A stretch of DNA of 64,000 nucleotides, from the NCBI RefSeq assembly GCF_007981265.1, contig NZ_CP034363.1, positions 4,898,001-4,962,000 on the forward strand. The letters are read 5' to 3'. The DNA comes from Pantoea sp. CCBC3-3-1 (GTDB lineage: Bacteria; Pseudomonadota; Gammaproteobacteria; Enterobacterales; Enterobacteriaceae). Below are positions 21,925-30,105 of this stretch, one piece after another (the stretch's first letter is position 1; every line of letters starts with the position of its first letter). Made by a program: the position numbers and the translations under genes. The notes below the pieces were generated by a model. That model saw nothing but the letters and a program-made list of their open reading frames with translations, was not told the DNA's origin and did not search any database.

Positions 21925-23334
21925 ATGTCCGCTGAACACGTTCTGTCGATGATGAACGAGCACGAAGTCAAATTTGTTGACCTGCGCTTTACCGATACCA
22001 AAGGTAAAGAACAGCACGTTACTATTCCTGCTCATCAGGTTAACGCTGACTTCTTCGAAGAAGGCAAAATGTTTGACGGCTCCTCGATTGGTGGCTGGAA
22101 AGGCATCAACGAATCCGACATGGTGCTGATGCCTGACGCAACTACTGCTGTCATTGACCCCTTCTTCGCAGATTCTACGCTGATCATCCGTTGCGACATT
22201 CTTGAGCCAGGCACCATGCAGGGCTACGATCGCGATCCACGTTCTATCGCTAAACGCGCTGAAGATTTCCTGCGCTCTTCAGGTATCGCCGATACCGTCC
22301 TGTTTGGACCAGAGCCAGAATTCTTCCTGTTTGACGACGTGCGTTTTGGCGCAACCACTTCCGGTTCACACGTTGCTATCGATGATATCGAAGCGTGCTG
22401 GAACACCGGTAAAGAATACGAAGGCGGCAACAAAGGTCACCGTCCAGGTCTGAAAGGCGGTTACTTCCCGGTTCCACCAGTCGACTCCGCACAGGACATC
22501 CGTTCTGCAATGTGCCTGACCATGGAGCAGATGGGCCTGGTTGTTGAAGCTCACCACCACGAAGTGGCGACCGCAGGTCAGAACGAAGTGGCAACCCGCT
22601 TCAACACCATGACTAAAAAAGCGGACGAAATTCAGATCTACAAATATGTCGTTCACAACGTGGCACACGCTTACGGCAAAACTGCGACCTTCATGCCAAA
22701 ACCAATCTTTGGCGACAACGGTTCAGGTATGCACTGCCATATGTCTCTGTCTAAAGGCGGCACCAACCTGTTCGCTGGCGACAAATACGGCGGCCTGTCT
22801 GAAATGGCGCTGTTCTACATTGGTGGCGTAATCAAACACGCTAAAGCCATCAACGCCCTGGCAAACCCAACGACCAACTCCTACAAGCGTCTGGTCCCGG
22901 GTTATGAAGCGCCTGTTATGCTGGCTTACTCTGCACGTAACCGTTCTGCTTCTATCCGTATCCCAGTGGTTGCCAGCCCGAAAGCGCGTCGTATCGAAGC
23001 TCGCTTCCCAGATCCAGCAGCAAACCCATACCTGGCGTTCTCTGCGCTGCTGATGGCTGGCCTGGACGGCATCATCAACAAAATCCATCCTGGCGACGCG
23101 ATGGACAAAAACCTGTATGACCTGCCGCCGGAAGAAGAAGCTGAGATTCCAAAAGTAGCGGGTTCACTGGAAGAAGCACTGAATGCGCTGAACGAAGACC
23201 GTGAGTTCCTGACTCGTGGCGGCGTATTCACTGACGACACCATCGATGCCTACATCGAACTGCGTAAATCCGAGATGGACCGCGTTCGTATGACGCCGCA
23301 TCCGGTTGAGTTCGAACTGTACTACAGCGTGTAA
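21925..23334 (+). CDS. glnA: glutamine synthetase type I
   Basis: A 469-residue type I (beta) glutamine synthetase that makes glutamine from glutamate, ammonia and ATP as a cytoplasmic dodecamer. Signatures: [21 protein letters not shown] near residue 50, [10 protein letters not shown], the ATP-binding [21 protein letters not shown] and [10 protein letters not shown]. The tyrosine in [10 protein letters not shown] (about 398) is the adenylylation site, so GlnE control is expected. AGGAGAG precedes the ATG. Expression is set by NtrC at the upstream enhancer and sigma54 promoter; glnL and glnG follow behind a terminator. Confidence 0.98.
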   Translation: MSAEHVLSMMNEHEVKFVDLRFTDTKGKEQHVTIPAHQVNADFFEEGKMFDGSSIGGWKGINESDMVLMPDATTAVIDPFFADSTLIIRCDILEPGTMQGYDRDPRSIAKRAEDFLRSSGIADTVLFGPEPEFFLFDDVRFGATTSGSHVAIDDIEACWNTGKEYEGGNKGHRPGLKGGYFPVPPVDSAQDIRSAMCLTMEQMGLVVEAHHHEVATAGQNEVATRFNTMTKKADEIQIYKYVVHNVAHAYGKTATFMPKPIFGDNGSGMHCHMSLSKGGTNLFAGDKYGGLSEMALFYIGGVIKHAKAINALANPTTNSYKRLVPGYEAPVMLAYSARNRSASIRIPVVASPKARRIEARFPDPAANPYLAFSALLMAGLDGIINKIHPGDAMDKNLYDLPPEEEAEIPKVAGSLEEALNALNEDREFLTRGGVFTDDTIDAYIELRKSEMDRVRMTPHPVEFELYYSV

Positions 23335-23376
23335 TAAAAGCTGTAAGTTCTCAGGGATTGTTGCCGTGGAAACTCT

Positions 23377-23402
23377 AGCCCATCTCAGGATGGGCTTTTT
23401 TC
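23377..23402 (+). terminator. glnA terminator
   Basis: AGCCCATC / GATGGGCT stem with a short loop followed by TTTTTT. It separates glnA from glnLG, so most transcripts should stop here; the processed 3' end could also form an sRNA of the GlnZ type. Confidence 0.88.
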
Positions 23403-23452
23403 TCCACGAAATCATTGTTCAGGGAGACGGATCTCGGGTTCCATGACTATAA

Positions 23453-23469
23453 TGCACTAAAATGGTGCA
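23453..23469 (+). promoter_or_regulatory. NtrC operator at glnL promoter
   Basis: TGCACTAAAATGGTGCA is an almost perfect palindrome matching the NtrC consensus. It lies 12 bp before the glnL ATG and overlaps where the glnLp promoter would be, consistent with repression of glnLG by NtrC. Confidence 0.85.
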
Positions 23470-23480
23470 GGAGTGTGTGC

Positions 23481-24530
23481 ATGGCAACTGGCATGCTGCC
23501 CGATGCCGGGCAGATTCTTAATTCTTTGATTAACAGTATATTGTTGGTAGATAGCGAGCTGGTTGTTCATTACGCCAACCCCGCGGCACAGCAATTGTTA
23601 GCGCAAAGTTCCCGCAAGCTGTTTGGTACGCCACTGCCAGACCTGATGGGATATTTTTCTTTAAATATCGACGTAATGCGCGAGAGTCTGAATGCAGGAC
23701 AGGGTTTTACCGACAGCGAAGTGACACTGGTTGTCGACAGTCGCGCACATATTATGTCGTTAACCGCGCAGCTTTTACCCGATGGCTTAATTTTGTTGGA
23801 AATGGCACCGATGGATAATCAACGCCGTCTCAGCCAGGAACAGATCCAACATGCTCAGCAGGTGGCCGCCCGTGATTTGGTTCGGGGGTTGGCGCATGAA
23901 ATTAAAAATCCGCTGGGTGGTTTACGCGGTGCAGCACAGCTGCTGGCGAAAGCCCTGCCCGATCCTTCGTTAACTGAATACACCAAAGTGATCATTGAAC
24001 AGGCCGATCGCCTGCGCAATTTGGTCGATCGTCTTCTTGGCCCGCAACAGCCAGGTATGCACGTAACGCAAAGTATCCATCAGGTGGCCGAACGCGTGGT
24101 TAACCTGGTATCGATGGAGCTTCCGGATAACGTAACGCTGGTGCGGGATTACGATCCCAGCCTGCCAGAGTTACCGCACGACCCGGATCAAATCGAACAA
24201 GTTCTGTTGAATGTGGTACGCAACGCGCTGCAAGCGTTGGGTGAGCGTGGCGGAACTATAACACTCCGTACCCGCACAGCGTTTCAACTCACGCTGCACG
24301 GCGTACGTTATCGCCTGGTGGCCCGCATTGATATTGAAGATGACGGCCCGGGTATTCCTGCTCAGCTGCAGGATACGCTGTTTTACCCGATGGTGAGCGG
24401 TCGTGAGGGCGGTACGGGGTTAGGTTTATCGATAGCCCGCAGCCTGATTGACCAGCATTCGGGAAAAATAGAGTTCAGCAGCTGGCCTGGTCACACTGAA
24501 TTCTCGGTTTTTCTGCCTATTCGCCAGTGA
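23481..24530 (+). CDS. glnL: nitrogen regulation sensor kinase/phosphatase NtrB
   Basis: A 349-residue cytoplasmic histidine kinase (same length as E. coli NtrB). N-terminal PAS domain (about 15-120), phosphoacceptor histidine in [14 protein letters not shown] (about residue 139), N-box [11 protein letters not shown] and G-boxes DDGPGIP and [11 protein letters not shown]. It phosphorylates or dephosphorylates NtrC according to PII state. The start was set at ATG 23481 ([13 protein letters not shown]) because a CAGGAG site lies just upstream and the family N-terminus agrees; the frame is open further upstream. Confidence 0.97.
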   Translation: MATGMLPDAGQILNSLINSILLVDSELVVHYANPAAQQLLAQSSRKLFGTPLPDLMGYFSLNIDVMRESLNAGQGFTDSEVTLVVDSRAHIMSLTAQLLPDGLILLEMAPMDNQRRLSQEQIQHAQQVAARDLVRGLAHEIKNPLGGLRGAAQLLAKALPDPSLTEYTKVIIEQADRLRNLVDRLLGPQQPGMHVTQSIHQVAERVVNLVSMELPDNVTLVRDYDPSLPELPHDPDQIEQVLLNVVRNALQALGERGGTITLRTRTAFQLTLHGVRYRLVARIDIEDDGPGIPAQLQDTLFYPMVSGREGGTGLGLSIARSLIDQHSGKIEFSSWPGHTEFSVFLPIRQ

Positions 24531-24537
24531 GGTTTCT

Positions 24538-25947
24538 ATGCAACGAGGGATAGTTTGGATCGTCGATGACGATAGCTCCATCCGCTGGGTGCTTGAACGC
24601 GCGCTCACTGGAGCCGGTTTAAGCTGTGCGACCTTTGACAGCGGTAACGAGGTGCTGGATGCCCTTGCCACCAAAACCCCAGACGTTTTACTTTCAGATA
24701 TTCGTATGCCCGGCATGGACGGACTGGCATTACTGAAACAGATAAAACAGCGTCACCCGATGCTTCCGGTCATCATAATGACGGCGCATTCCGATCTGGA
24801 TGCAGCAGTAAGCGCCTATCAGCAAGGGGCATTTGATTATCTACCGAAACCTTTTGATATTGATGAAGCGGTAGCGCTCGTCGAACGCGCTATCAGTCAC
24901 TATCAGGAGCAGCAGCAGCCGCGCAATCAGCCTGTCAGTGGACCAACGACGGATATCATCGGTGAAGCCCCGGCGATGCAGGACGTTTTCCGCATTATCG
25001 GCCGTCTTTCACGCTCTTCGATCAGCGTACTGATTAATGGCGAATCCGGTACAGGTAAAGAGCTGGTGGCTCATGCACTCCACCGGCACAGTCCACGAGC
25101 AAAGGCCCCTTTTATTGCGCTGAATATGGCTGCGATCCCTAAAGATTTGATTGAGTCGGAGCTGTTCGGCCATGAAAAGGGGGCGTTTACCGGCGCAAAT
25201 CAGATTCGTCAGGGGCGTTTTGAGCAAGCCGATGGCGGCACGTTGTTTTTGGATGAAATCGGCGATATGCCGCTGGATGTGCAGACTCGCCTGCTGCGCG
25301 TATTGGCTGATGGCCAGTTCTATCGCGTTGGCGGTTACGCGCCGGTTAAGGTGGACGTACGCATTATCGCCGCAACCCACCAAAACCTGGAGCTTCGGGT
25401 GCAGGAAGGCAAATTCCGTGAGGATTTATTCCACCGCCTGAACGTGATCCGCGTGCATCTTCCCCCGCTGCGCGAGCGCCGTGAGGATATTCCACGGCTG
25501 GCACGCTATTTCCTGCAGGTTGCCGCTCGCGAACTGGGTGTGGAAGCGAAAATTCTGCATCCGGAAACAGAAACGGCGCTAACCCGTTTGCACTGGTCGG
25601 GTAACGTTCGCCAGCTTGAGAACACCTGCCGCTGGTTAACCGTTATGGCGGCGGGGCAGGAAGTATTGATTCAGGACCTGCCGCCTGAGCTGTTCGAAAC
25701 CTCAACGCCTGATAACCCGGTACAGTCCCTGCCGGACAGCTGGGCAACGCTGCTGGCGCAGTGGGCCGACCGCGCGCTGCGTTCCGGTCATCAAAATCTG
25801 CTGTCGGAAGCGCAGCCAGAGATGGAGCGAACGCTGCTGACCACGGCTCTGCGCCATACGCAGGGTCACAAGCAGGAGGCGGCCAGGCTGCTGGGCTGGG
25901 GACGAAACACCCTGACCCGCAAGCTGAAAGAGCTGGGAATGGAGTAG
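24538..25947 (+). CDS. glnG: nitrogen regulation response regulator NtrC
   Basis: A 469-residue sigma54 activator. Receiver domain (1-120) with the phosphorylated aspartate in [12 protein letters not shown] (about 54); AAA+ domain (about 140-370) with Walker [12 protein letters not shown] and the sigma54-contact loop GAFTGA; C-terminal Fis-type helix-turn-helix in [21 protein letters not shown]. It binds the enhancers found upstream of glnA and glnL. It follows glnL after 7 bp in the same operon. Confidence 0.98.
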   Translation: MQRGIVWIVDDDSSIRWVLERALTGAGLSCATFDSGNEVLDALATKTPDVLLSDIRMPGMDGLALLKQIKQRHPMLPVIIMTAHSDLDAAVSAYQQGAFDYLPKPFDIDEAVALVERAISHYQEQQQPRNQPVSGPTTDIIGEAPAMQDVFRIIGRLSRSSISVLINGESGTGKELVAHALHRHSPRAKAPFIALNMAAIPKDLIESELFGHEKGAFTGANQIRQGRFEQADGGTLFLDEIGDMPLDVQTRLLRVLADGQFYRVGGYAPVKVDVRIIAATHQNLELRVQEGKFREDLFHRLNVIRVHLPPLRERREDIPRLARYFLQVAARELGVEAKILHPETETALTRLHWSGNVRQLENTCRWLTVMAAGQEVLIQDLPPELFETSTPDNPVQSLPDSWATLLAQWADRALRSGHQNLLSEAQPEMERTLLTTALRHTQGHKQEAARLLGWGRNTLTRKLKELGME

Positions 25948-25960
25948 GTGTCAGCCAAAA

Positions 25961-25983
25961 ATTTCCCTCCCCTGGAGGGAAAT
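25961..25983 (+). terminator. inverted repeat after glnG
   Basis: ATTTCCCTCC / GGAGGGAAAT stem with a three-base loop, 14 bp after glnG. The T-tract is poor; the stronger hairpin at 26043-26075 is the likely stop. Confidence 0.5.
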
Positions 25984-26042
25984 CCCTTTCAGCCTGTGGT
26001 ATTCCGCTCGTAAAAGCGGATTCGCTGTAGGATTCTGACTAA

Positions 26043-26075
26043 AAAAGCCGGCATCAAAAATGGATGCCGGCTTTT
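26043..26075. terminator. bidirectional terminator between glnG and hemN
   Basis: AAAAGCCGGCATC / GATGCCGGCTTTT perfect stem with A- and T-runs at both sides; it serves the convergent glnG and hemN. Confidence 0.88.
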
Positions 26076-26088
26076 CTTGTTGAGCGCT

Positions 26089-27456
26089 TCAGATGACCCG
26101 CGAGAATTGCTGCCTGCGCGCCTTCTGACGCAGGTAAACGTCAAAGCACATGCAGATATTCCTGACCAGCATTCGCCCCTGAGGCGTGACCTGGAGGCCG
26201 TCTCTGTGGCATTCCACCAGCCCATCTTCAATAAAAGGCGCCAGCAGCGCCAAATCTTCCGCAAAATAGCGCTGAAATGGTCTTTCTGCCGTTTCAAAAC
26301 GGGAAAATTCCAGAGAAAAATTACACATCAACGTTTTAATGACCTCTCGCCGCAGACAGTCATCTTCCGTAAGCTTTACGCCACGCCAGAGCGCGGTTTT
26401 CTGCGCTGCGACTGCGGCATACCAGCTTTTCAGCTCTTTTTGATTCTGTGCATAGCTGTCGCCGATCATACTAATTGCTGAAACGCCCATCCCCAGTAAA
26501 TCCGTGTCGCCCTGAGTGGTATATCCCTGGAAGTTGCGGTGCAGACGCCCTTCTCGTTGGGCTATCGCCAGTTCATCATCAGGACGCGCAAAGTGATCCA
26601 TGCCGATAAACTGATAGCCTTCTTTCGTCAGAAAGGCGACGGACTGCTGCAAAATCGTCAGCTTTTGCTGAGTGTCAGGCAGATCGGCCTCTTTGATTTT
26701 ACGCTGGGCGGCGAAAAGCATCGGCATATGCGCATAGTTAAATACGCTGAGCCGATCCGGCTTCAGGCTGACAACCTTCTGTAGCGTAAAAGCAAAGCTT
26801 TCCGGGGTTTGCTTTGGTAAGCCATAAATCAGATCCAGATTGGTCGAAGTGAACCCCAGCCGTTTCGCACGCTGAAGCAGAGCGACAATGGTCTCTTCAT
26901 CCTGAATGCGATTAACCTTCTCCTGCACTTCTTTATTAAAATCCTGCACGCCCATGCTCAGGCGGGTAAAACCCGCGGCGTAAAGATGGTCCAGAACATC
27001 CAGCTCAATCTCGCGCGGATCCACTTCAATGGATAACTCAGCGTTATCACTAAAGGTAAAATGTTGCTTCAACAGATCGATTAACCGGGTTATCTGCGCT
27101 TTGCTCAAGTAAGTGGGCGTGCCGCCTCCCCAGTGCATTTGCGTGACGATACGGTGCCTGAACAACGTGGAACGCGCTTTAATTTCAACGGCCAGCGCCT
27201 GCAAGTAGTCATCGACTTTATGCGGATGTCGGGTGATAACCTTATTGCAGCCGCAGAAATAGCAAAGCCGGTGACAAAAGGGAATATGAATATACAGTGA
27301 GAGCGGGCGATCGGGATAACGCTGGCTGGCATGTATGAAAGCGGACTCGTCATAGTCCTGATGAAATTCCAGCGCGGTAGGATAAGAAGTGTAGCGAGGT
27401 CCGGAGACGTTATACTTTTGGATCAGGTTCTGATCCCACTCAATCATCTGTGTCAC
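26089..27456 (-). CDS. hemN: oxygen-independent coproporphyrinogen III dehydrogenase
   Basis: A radical-SAM enzyme of about 455 residues that converts coproporphyrinogen III to protoporphyrinogen IX without oxygen in haem synthesis. The 4Fe-4S-binding cysteines lie in IPFCHRLCYFCGCNKV (about residues 60-75), followed by GGGTPTYL and IEVDPRE. The C-terminus RQQFSRVI matches E. coli HemN. GTG 27456 is chosen since AAGGAG lies eight bases upstream; the GTG three codons earlier directly abuts that site. The small ORF upstream overlaps its start. Confidence 0.96.
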   Translation of the reverse strand: MTQMIEWDQNLIQKYNVSGPRYTSYPTALEFHQDYDESAFIHASQRYPDRPLSLYIHIPFCHRLCYFCGCNKVITRHPHKVDDYLQALAVEIKARSTLFRHRIVTQMHWGGGTPTYLSKAQITRLIDLLKQHFTFSDNAELSIEVDPREIELDVLDHLYAAGFTRLSMGVQDFNKEVQEKVNRIQDEETIVALLQRAKRLGFTSTNLDLIYGLPKQTPESFAFTLQKVVSLKPDRLSVFNYAHMPMLFAAQRKIKEADLPDTQQKLTILQQSVAFLTKEGYQFIGMDHFARPDDELAIAQREGRLHRNFQGYTTQGDTDLLGMGVSAISMIGDSYAQNQKELKSWYAAVAAQKTALWRGVKLTEDDCLRREVIKTLMCNFSLEFSRFETAERPFQRYFAEDLALLAPFIEDGLVECHRDGLQVTPQGRMLVRNICMCFDVYLRQKARRQQFSRVI

Positions 27457-27637
27457 GGTATTCACTCCTTCGCTGGCGCCGGGATGCAGACCGTCGGACG
27501 AATGGAGCCATTGAAGGCGGAGAGACGGTCGTTCTGCGCAGGCGTTTTTTCAGCCTGGACAGACGACGTAGTTTAACGAAGACCCAGCCGAGCCCGCAGA
27601 GCAGAATCAGCATGTAAATTGATCCAGGCCAATTCAT
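27440..27637 (-). CDS. putative small membrane protein overlapping hemN start
   Basis: A 65-residue frame starting MNWPGSIYMLILLCGLGWVF: one probable transmembrane helix (about 6-24) followed by a strongly basic segment (KLRRLSRLKKRLRR) and an Arg/Ser-rich tail, a layout expected for an inner-membrane micropeptide with its basic tail in the cytoplasm. The stop overlaps the hemN start by 17 bp, which would allow coupling. The RBS is weak (AAAGG about 12-16 bases upstream) and a TTG start at 27658 is possible. I do not recognise the family; E. coli also has a small ORF (yshB) in this neighbourhood, but I see no clear similarity. Confidence 0.4.
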   Translation of the reverse strand: MNWPGSIYMLILLCGLGWVFVKLRRLSRLKKRLRRTTVSPPSMAPFVRRSASRRQRRSEYRDTDD

Positions 27638-27659
27638 TGCCAGAGAAACCTTTTGCAAC

Positions 27660-27685
27660 GGGGGGACGCTTACAGGCGTCCCCCG
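27660..27685 (-). terminator. hairpin after yihI
   Basis: GGGGGACGC / GCGTCCCCC stem with a six-base loop, about 30 bp beyond the yihI stop; no long U-tract on the minus strand. Confidence 0.5.
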
Positions 27686-27714
27686 GTTTAGCGTCTAAAA
27701 GCGTGCTCAGAGGA

Positions 27715-28242
27715 TCAGTTGCCGCCTTTCAACAAGCGATACATGTCTTCTTCTGCTTCTTCATCTTCAACATCATCATCCAGCGCGATGCCGAGCTGCT
27801 CCATCAGCACATCGATGCGATCGAGCGTTTGATCAAGCCATGCCTGATCTTCTGCTTTTAAGGTTTCGCCTTTTTCCAGACGATCCAGCAGCTCATCCAG
27901 GCGCTCGTCATTTTCCAGCATGGCCAGTTCTTCTTCCGGCGCCAGCTTCGGTTTTTTTTCTACCGCAGCTTTGGCTGGCTTGACGCTTTTTTTCGCTGGC
28001 TGGGCCTGTGCCGCCGCGGCGCCCAACGCAACGGGCTTTTTGCTGCCGATACGGGGATCCTGATCTTTGTTTTTTCCGCCGTTTTTATTTTCAGCCGTCA
28101 CTGGATTGGCACGACTTCCCGATGCGTTACCGCGATGTTTTTTATCACGTTTACGATCGCGTGCTTCCGTGTTGATTTCATCGCGCGTTTTGCGTTTGGC
28201 CGCCGGTTTTTTCTTCTGGGGCTCGCGTGCAGGTTGTTTCAT
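27715..28242 (-). CDS. yihI: Der GTPase-activating protein YihI
   Basis: A 175-residue, highly charged cytoplasmic protein. The N-terminal half is basic and disordered ([33 protein letters not shown]), the middle has [13 protein letters not shown], and the conserved C-terminal part ([28 protein letters not shown]) ends in an acidic tail ([21 protein letters not shown]). This matches E. coli YihI (169 aa), which stimulates the GTPase activity of Der/EngA and so modulates 50S assembly. It lies directly downstream of the csrC RNA gene in the same orientation. Confidence 0.92.
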   Translation of the reverse strand: MKQPAREPQKKKPAAKRKTRDEINTEARDRKRDKKHRGNASGSRANPVTAENKNGGKNKDQDPRIGSKKPVALGAAAAQAQPAKKSVKPAKAAVEKKPKLAPEEELAMLENDERLDELLDRLEKGETLKAEDQAWLDQTLDRIDVLMEQLGIALDDDVEDEEAEEDMYRLLKGGN

Positions 28243-28310
28243 GGTTTCTGCTCTCAGACTATTTATCTTCAGTATAGAATTGCGGCGGAATCTAGCAGAA
28301 AGCAGACAAA

Positions 28311-28542
28311 GAAAAAAGGCGCCAGGTCACCCTGTCGCCTTTTTTCACACCTTCCGCAGAAGGACTGACTTAGTCAGCATCCTTTTTAGCATACAACGTC
28401 CCGGTTTTCCTTTGCCAGGTCGTCCCTCCGGACGCTTCCTCTTCCTTTACAGACATGCATCCCTGATGCCTTTCCTTCCCTGCTCTACATCTTCCTGATG
28501 TTCCCTGAGCGCTTCATCCTGAAGTGAACCTTCATGGTTCTG
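28311..28542 (-). ncRNA. csrC: CsrC-type regulatory RNA (CsrA-binding)
   Basis: The stretch upstream of yihI contains about 14 GGA motifs on the minus strand (many as CAGGA, CAGGGA or AAGGA, some in hairpin loops such as GCGTCCGGAGGGACG), the hallmark of RNAs that titrate CsrA. It ends in a terminator (GGCGACAGG / CCTGGCGCC then TTTTTT, 28314-28346). A promoter-like pair TTGTTA and TACATT, 16 bp apart, predicts a start near 28542. Position between yihI and engB matches E. coli csrC, and the predicted length, about 230 nt, is close to the E. coli RNA. The exact 5' end is inferred. Confidence 0.85.
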
Positions 28543-28797
28543 TCAACTAATGTAGACCATATGGATAAACTAACAAGTTAGGTAGTGAAGTAATTTAATT
28601 TTTTATGCACTTAAGATTATTAATGTTTTGATATTAAAGTTATTTTTAATTTAAACCTGCTCAAAAAAGAGGAAACGGCTGGCACTGATAATAGCCGATC
28701 TCTCACAAAATCCTGGCCAGGCTGCGCTCGGCTGGGCGCTTTCAATCTATACAGGGTATACTCTGCGCAATTGTTCTTATTATCTGGAGTTTTTATC

Positions 28798-29433
28798 TTG
28801 TCTGGCTGGAATTATCACGTTACCCATTTTGTCACCAGCGCACCTGACATTCGTCACCTTCCACCCGATCTGGGTATTGAAGTTGCCTTTGCCGGACGTT
28901 CTAACGCGGGCAAGTCCAGCGCGCTGAATACGCTGACCAATCAGAAAAGCCTGGCCCGTACCAGTAAGACGCCAGGAAGGACGCAGCTAATCAATCTGTT
29001 CCAGGTTGCTGAAGGCTATCGTCTGGTCGATTTACCCGGTTACGGCTACGCCGAAGTCCCGGAAGAGATGAAGCTGAAATGGCAGCGCGCGCTGGCAGAA
29101 TACCTGCAACAGCGTGAGTGTCTGAAAGGGTTAGTCGTACTGATGGACATTCGCCATCCGCTGAAAGATCTCGATCAGCAGATGATTCAGTGGGCAGTGC
29201 AGAGCGGCATTCAGGTGCTGGTACTCTTAACCAAGGCTGACAAACTCGCTTCCGGTGCCCGTAAAGCTCAGCTGAATCTGGTACGTGAAGCGGCAAAAGG
29301 CTTTGTCGGTGATGTGCAGGTTGAGATGTTCTCATCCCTGAAAAAGATTGGAGTGGATAAGCTGCGCTTTAAGCTGGATGACTGGTTCAGAGAAATCCCC
29401 CCTGCGACAGAAGCAGATTTTCCCGCGGAGTAA
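28798..29433 (+). CDS. engB: ribosome biogenesis GTP-binding protein EngB (YihA/YsxC)
   Basis: A 211-residue essential GTPase required for late 50S subunit assembly. G1 [12 protein letters not shown] (about 35-46), G2 TPGRTQL, G3 DLPGYGYA, G4 TKADK and the SSLKK G5 region are present. The start is set at TTG 28798, eight bases after TGGAG, which gives an N-terminus ([21 protein letters not shown]) aligned with that of E. coli EngB; an earlier TTG at 28771 would add nine residues. It is convergent with the Spot 42 RNA gene and divergent from csrC. Confidence 0.95.
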   Translation: MSGWNYHVTHFVTSAPDIRHLPPDLGIEVAFAGRSNAGKSSALNTLTNQKSLARTSKTPGRTQLINLFQVAEGYRLVDLPGYGYAEVPEEMKLKWQRALAEYLQQRECLKGLVVLMDIRHPLKDLDQQMIQWAVQSGIQVLVLLTKADKLASGARKAQLNLVREAAKGFVGDVQVEMFSSLKKIGVDKLRFKLDDWFREIPPATEADFPAE

Positions 29434-29461
29434 TGGCTGGAAATCCTGAATAGCGCCCAAT

Positions 29462-29567
29462 AAAAAACGCCCCAGTCATAACGACTGGGGCGGCTAAATA
29501 TTCAGCCAAATCCGATTACGTGAAGTAAAAGGTCTGAAAGATAGAACATCTTACCTCTGTACCCTAC
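29462..29567 (-). ncRNA. spf: Spot 42 regulatory RNA
   Basis: On the minus strand the sequence starts GTAGGGTACAGAGGTAAGAT and continues almost identically to E. coli Spot 42, including the unstructured regions with TTTCAGACCTTTTACTTC and TCGGATTTGGCTGAATA, then the terminator CGCCCCAGTC / GACTGGGGCG and TTTTTT. About 106 nt against 109 in E. coli; the small difference is in the terminator loop and the A/T stretch before it. Spot 42 is an Hfq-dependent repressor of sugar-uptake and central metabolism mRNAs (for example galK) and is itself repressed by CRP-cAMP. Its site downstream of polA is conserved. Confidence 0.96.
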
Positions 29568-30057
29568 GTCTTAAACTCTACATGATTTTGCGCACCCTCA
29601 AAAGGGTTTTTTGTAGTTAATTTTCATAAAAGTCCGTCTGTTATCTAATCCAGCTCACAGAAAAAAGTATTGCTTGTAGCTTAATTACAAGAAAAATGCT
29701 TGCACGATAACGGCTTAGGCGAATATCTGAGCACTAATGTACATCGTTTATCGGCTTTGGACGCCGATACGACGAGCTTTGCAGGCATGGCGGAAAAAAC
29801 AGTCAGGGTAGGATGCTTACTGCCCAGCGCTTTATAGCGGAGCTGATTATGAGAGGTACTGCAATGGCGAAAAAAACTTTTACATCTCCGGCAATGCTTA
29901 TTTTTTATAAGAAAATATCAATTTTGAATATTATTAAATTAAATTTAAAAATCATTTTTATAAATCAATAAATAACGAGATAGCTTATATTATTTCCTGC
30001 ACGTTCATAATTTTATTAAATACGCGCCAGGATTAATCATTGAGATAAAGAGTATGG
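29568..30057. other. AT-rich spacer between spf and polA
   Basis: Holds the spf promoter at the left side, then a very AT-rich stretch (29880-30010). A 34-codon frame starting MAKKTFTSPAMLIFYKK near 29863 is preceded by a weak GAGAGG; I do not consider it a gene. No repeat or RNA structure was recognised. Confidence 0.5.
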
Positions 30058-30086
30058 AATGAGGCTGATGTCATATCAGCCTCATT
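30058..30086 (-). terminator. polA terminator
   Basis: AATGAGGCTGAT / ATCAGCCTCATT near-perfect stem with a five-base loop, 20 bp beyond the polA stop. T-run is short. Confidence 0.65.
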
Positions 30087-30105
30087 AGCCCTTTACCGGT
30101 AAGAA

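Noticed and set aside
29863..29967. 34-codon frame MAKKTFTSPAMLIFYKK... in the spf-polA spacer
   Set aside because: Weak RBS, low-complexity Ile/Lys/Asn tail in AT-rich DNA; no support.
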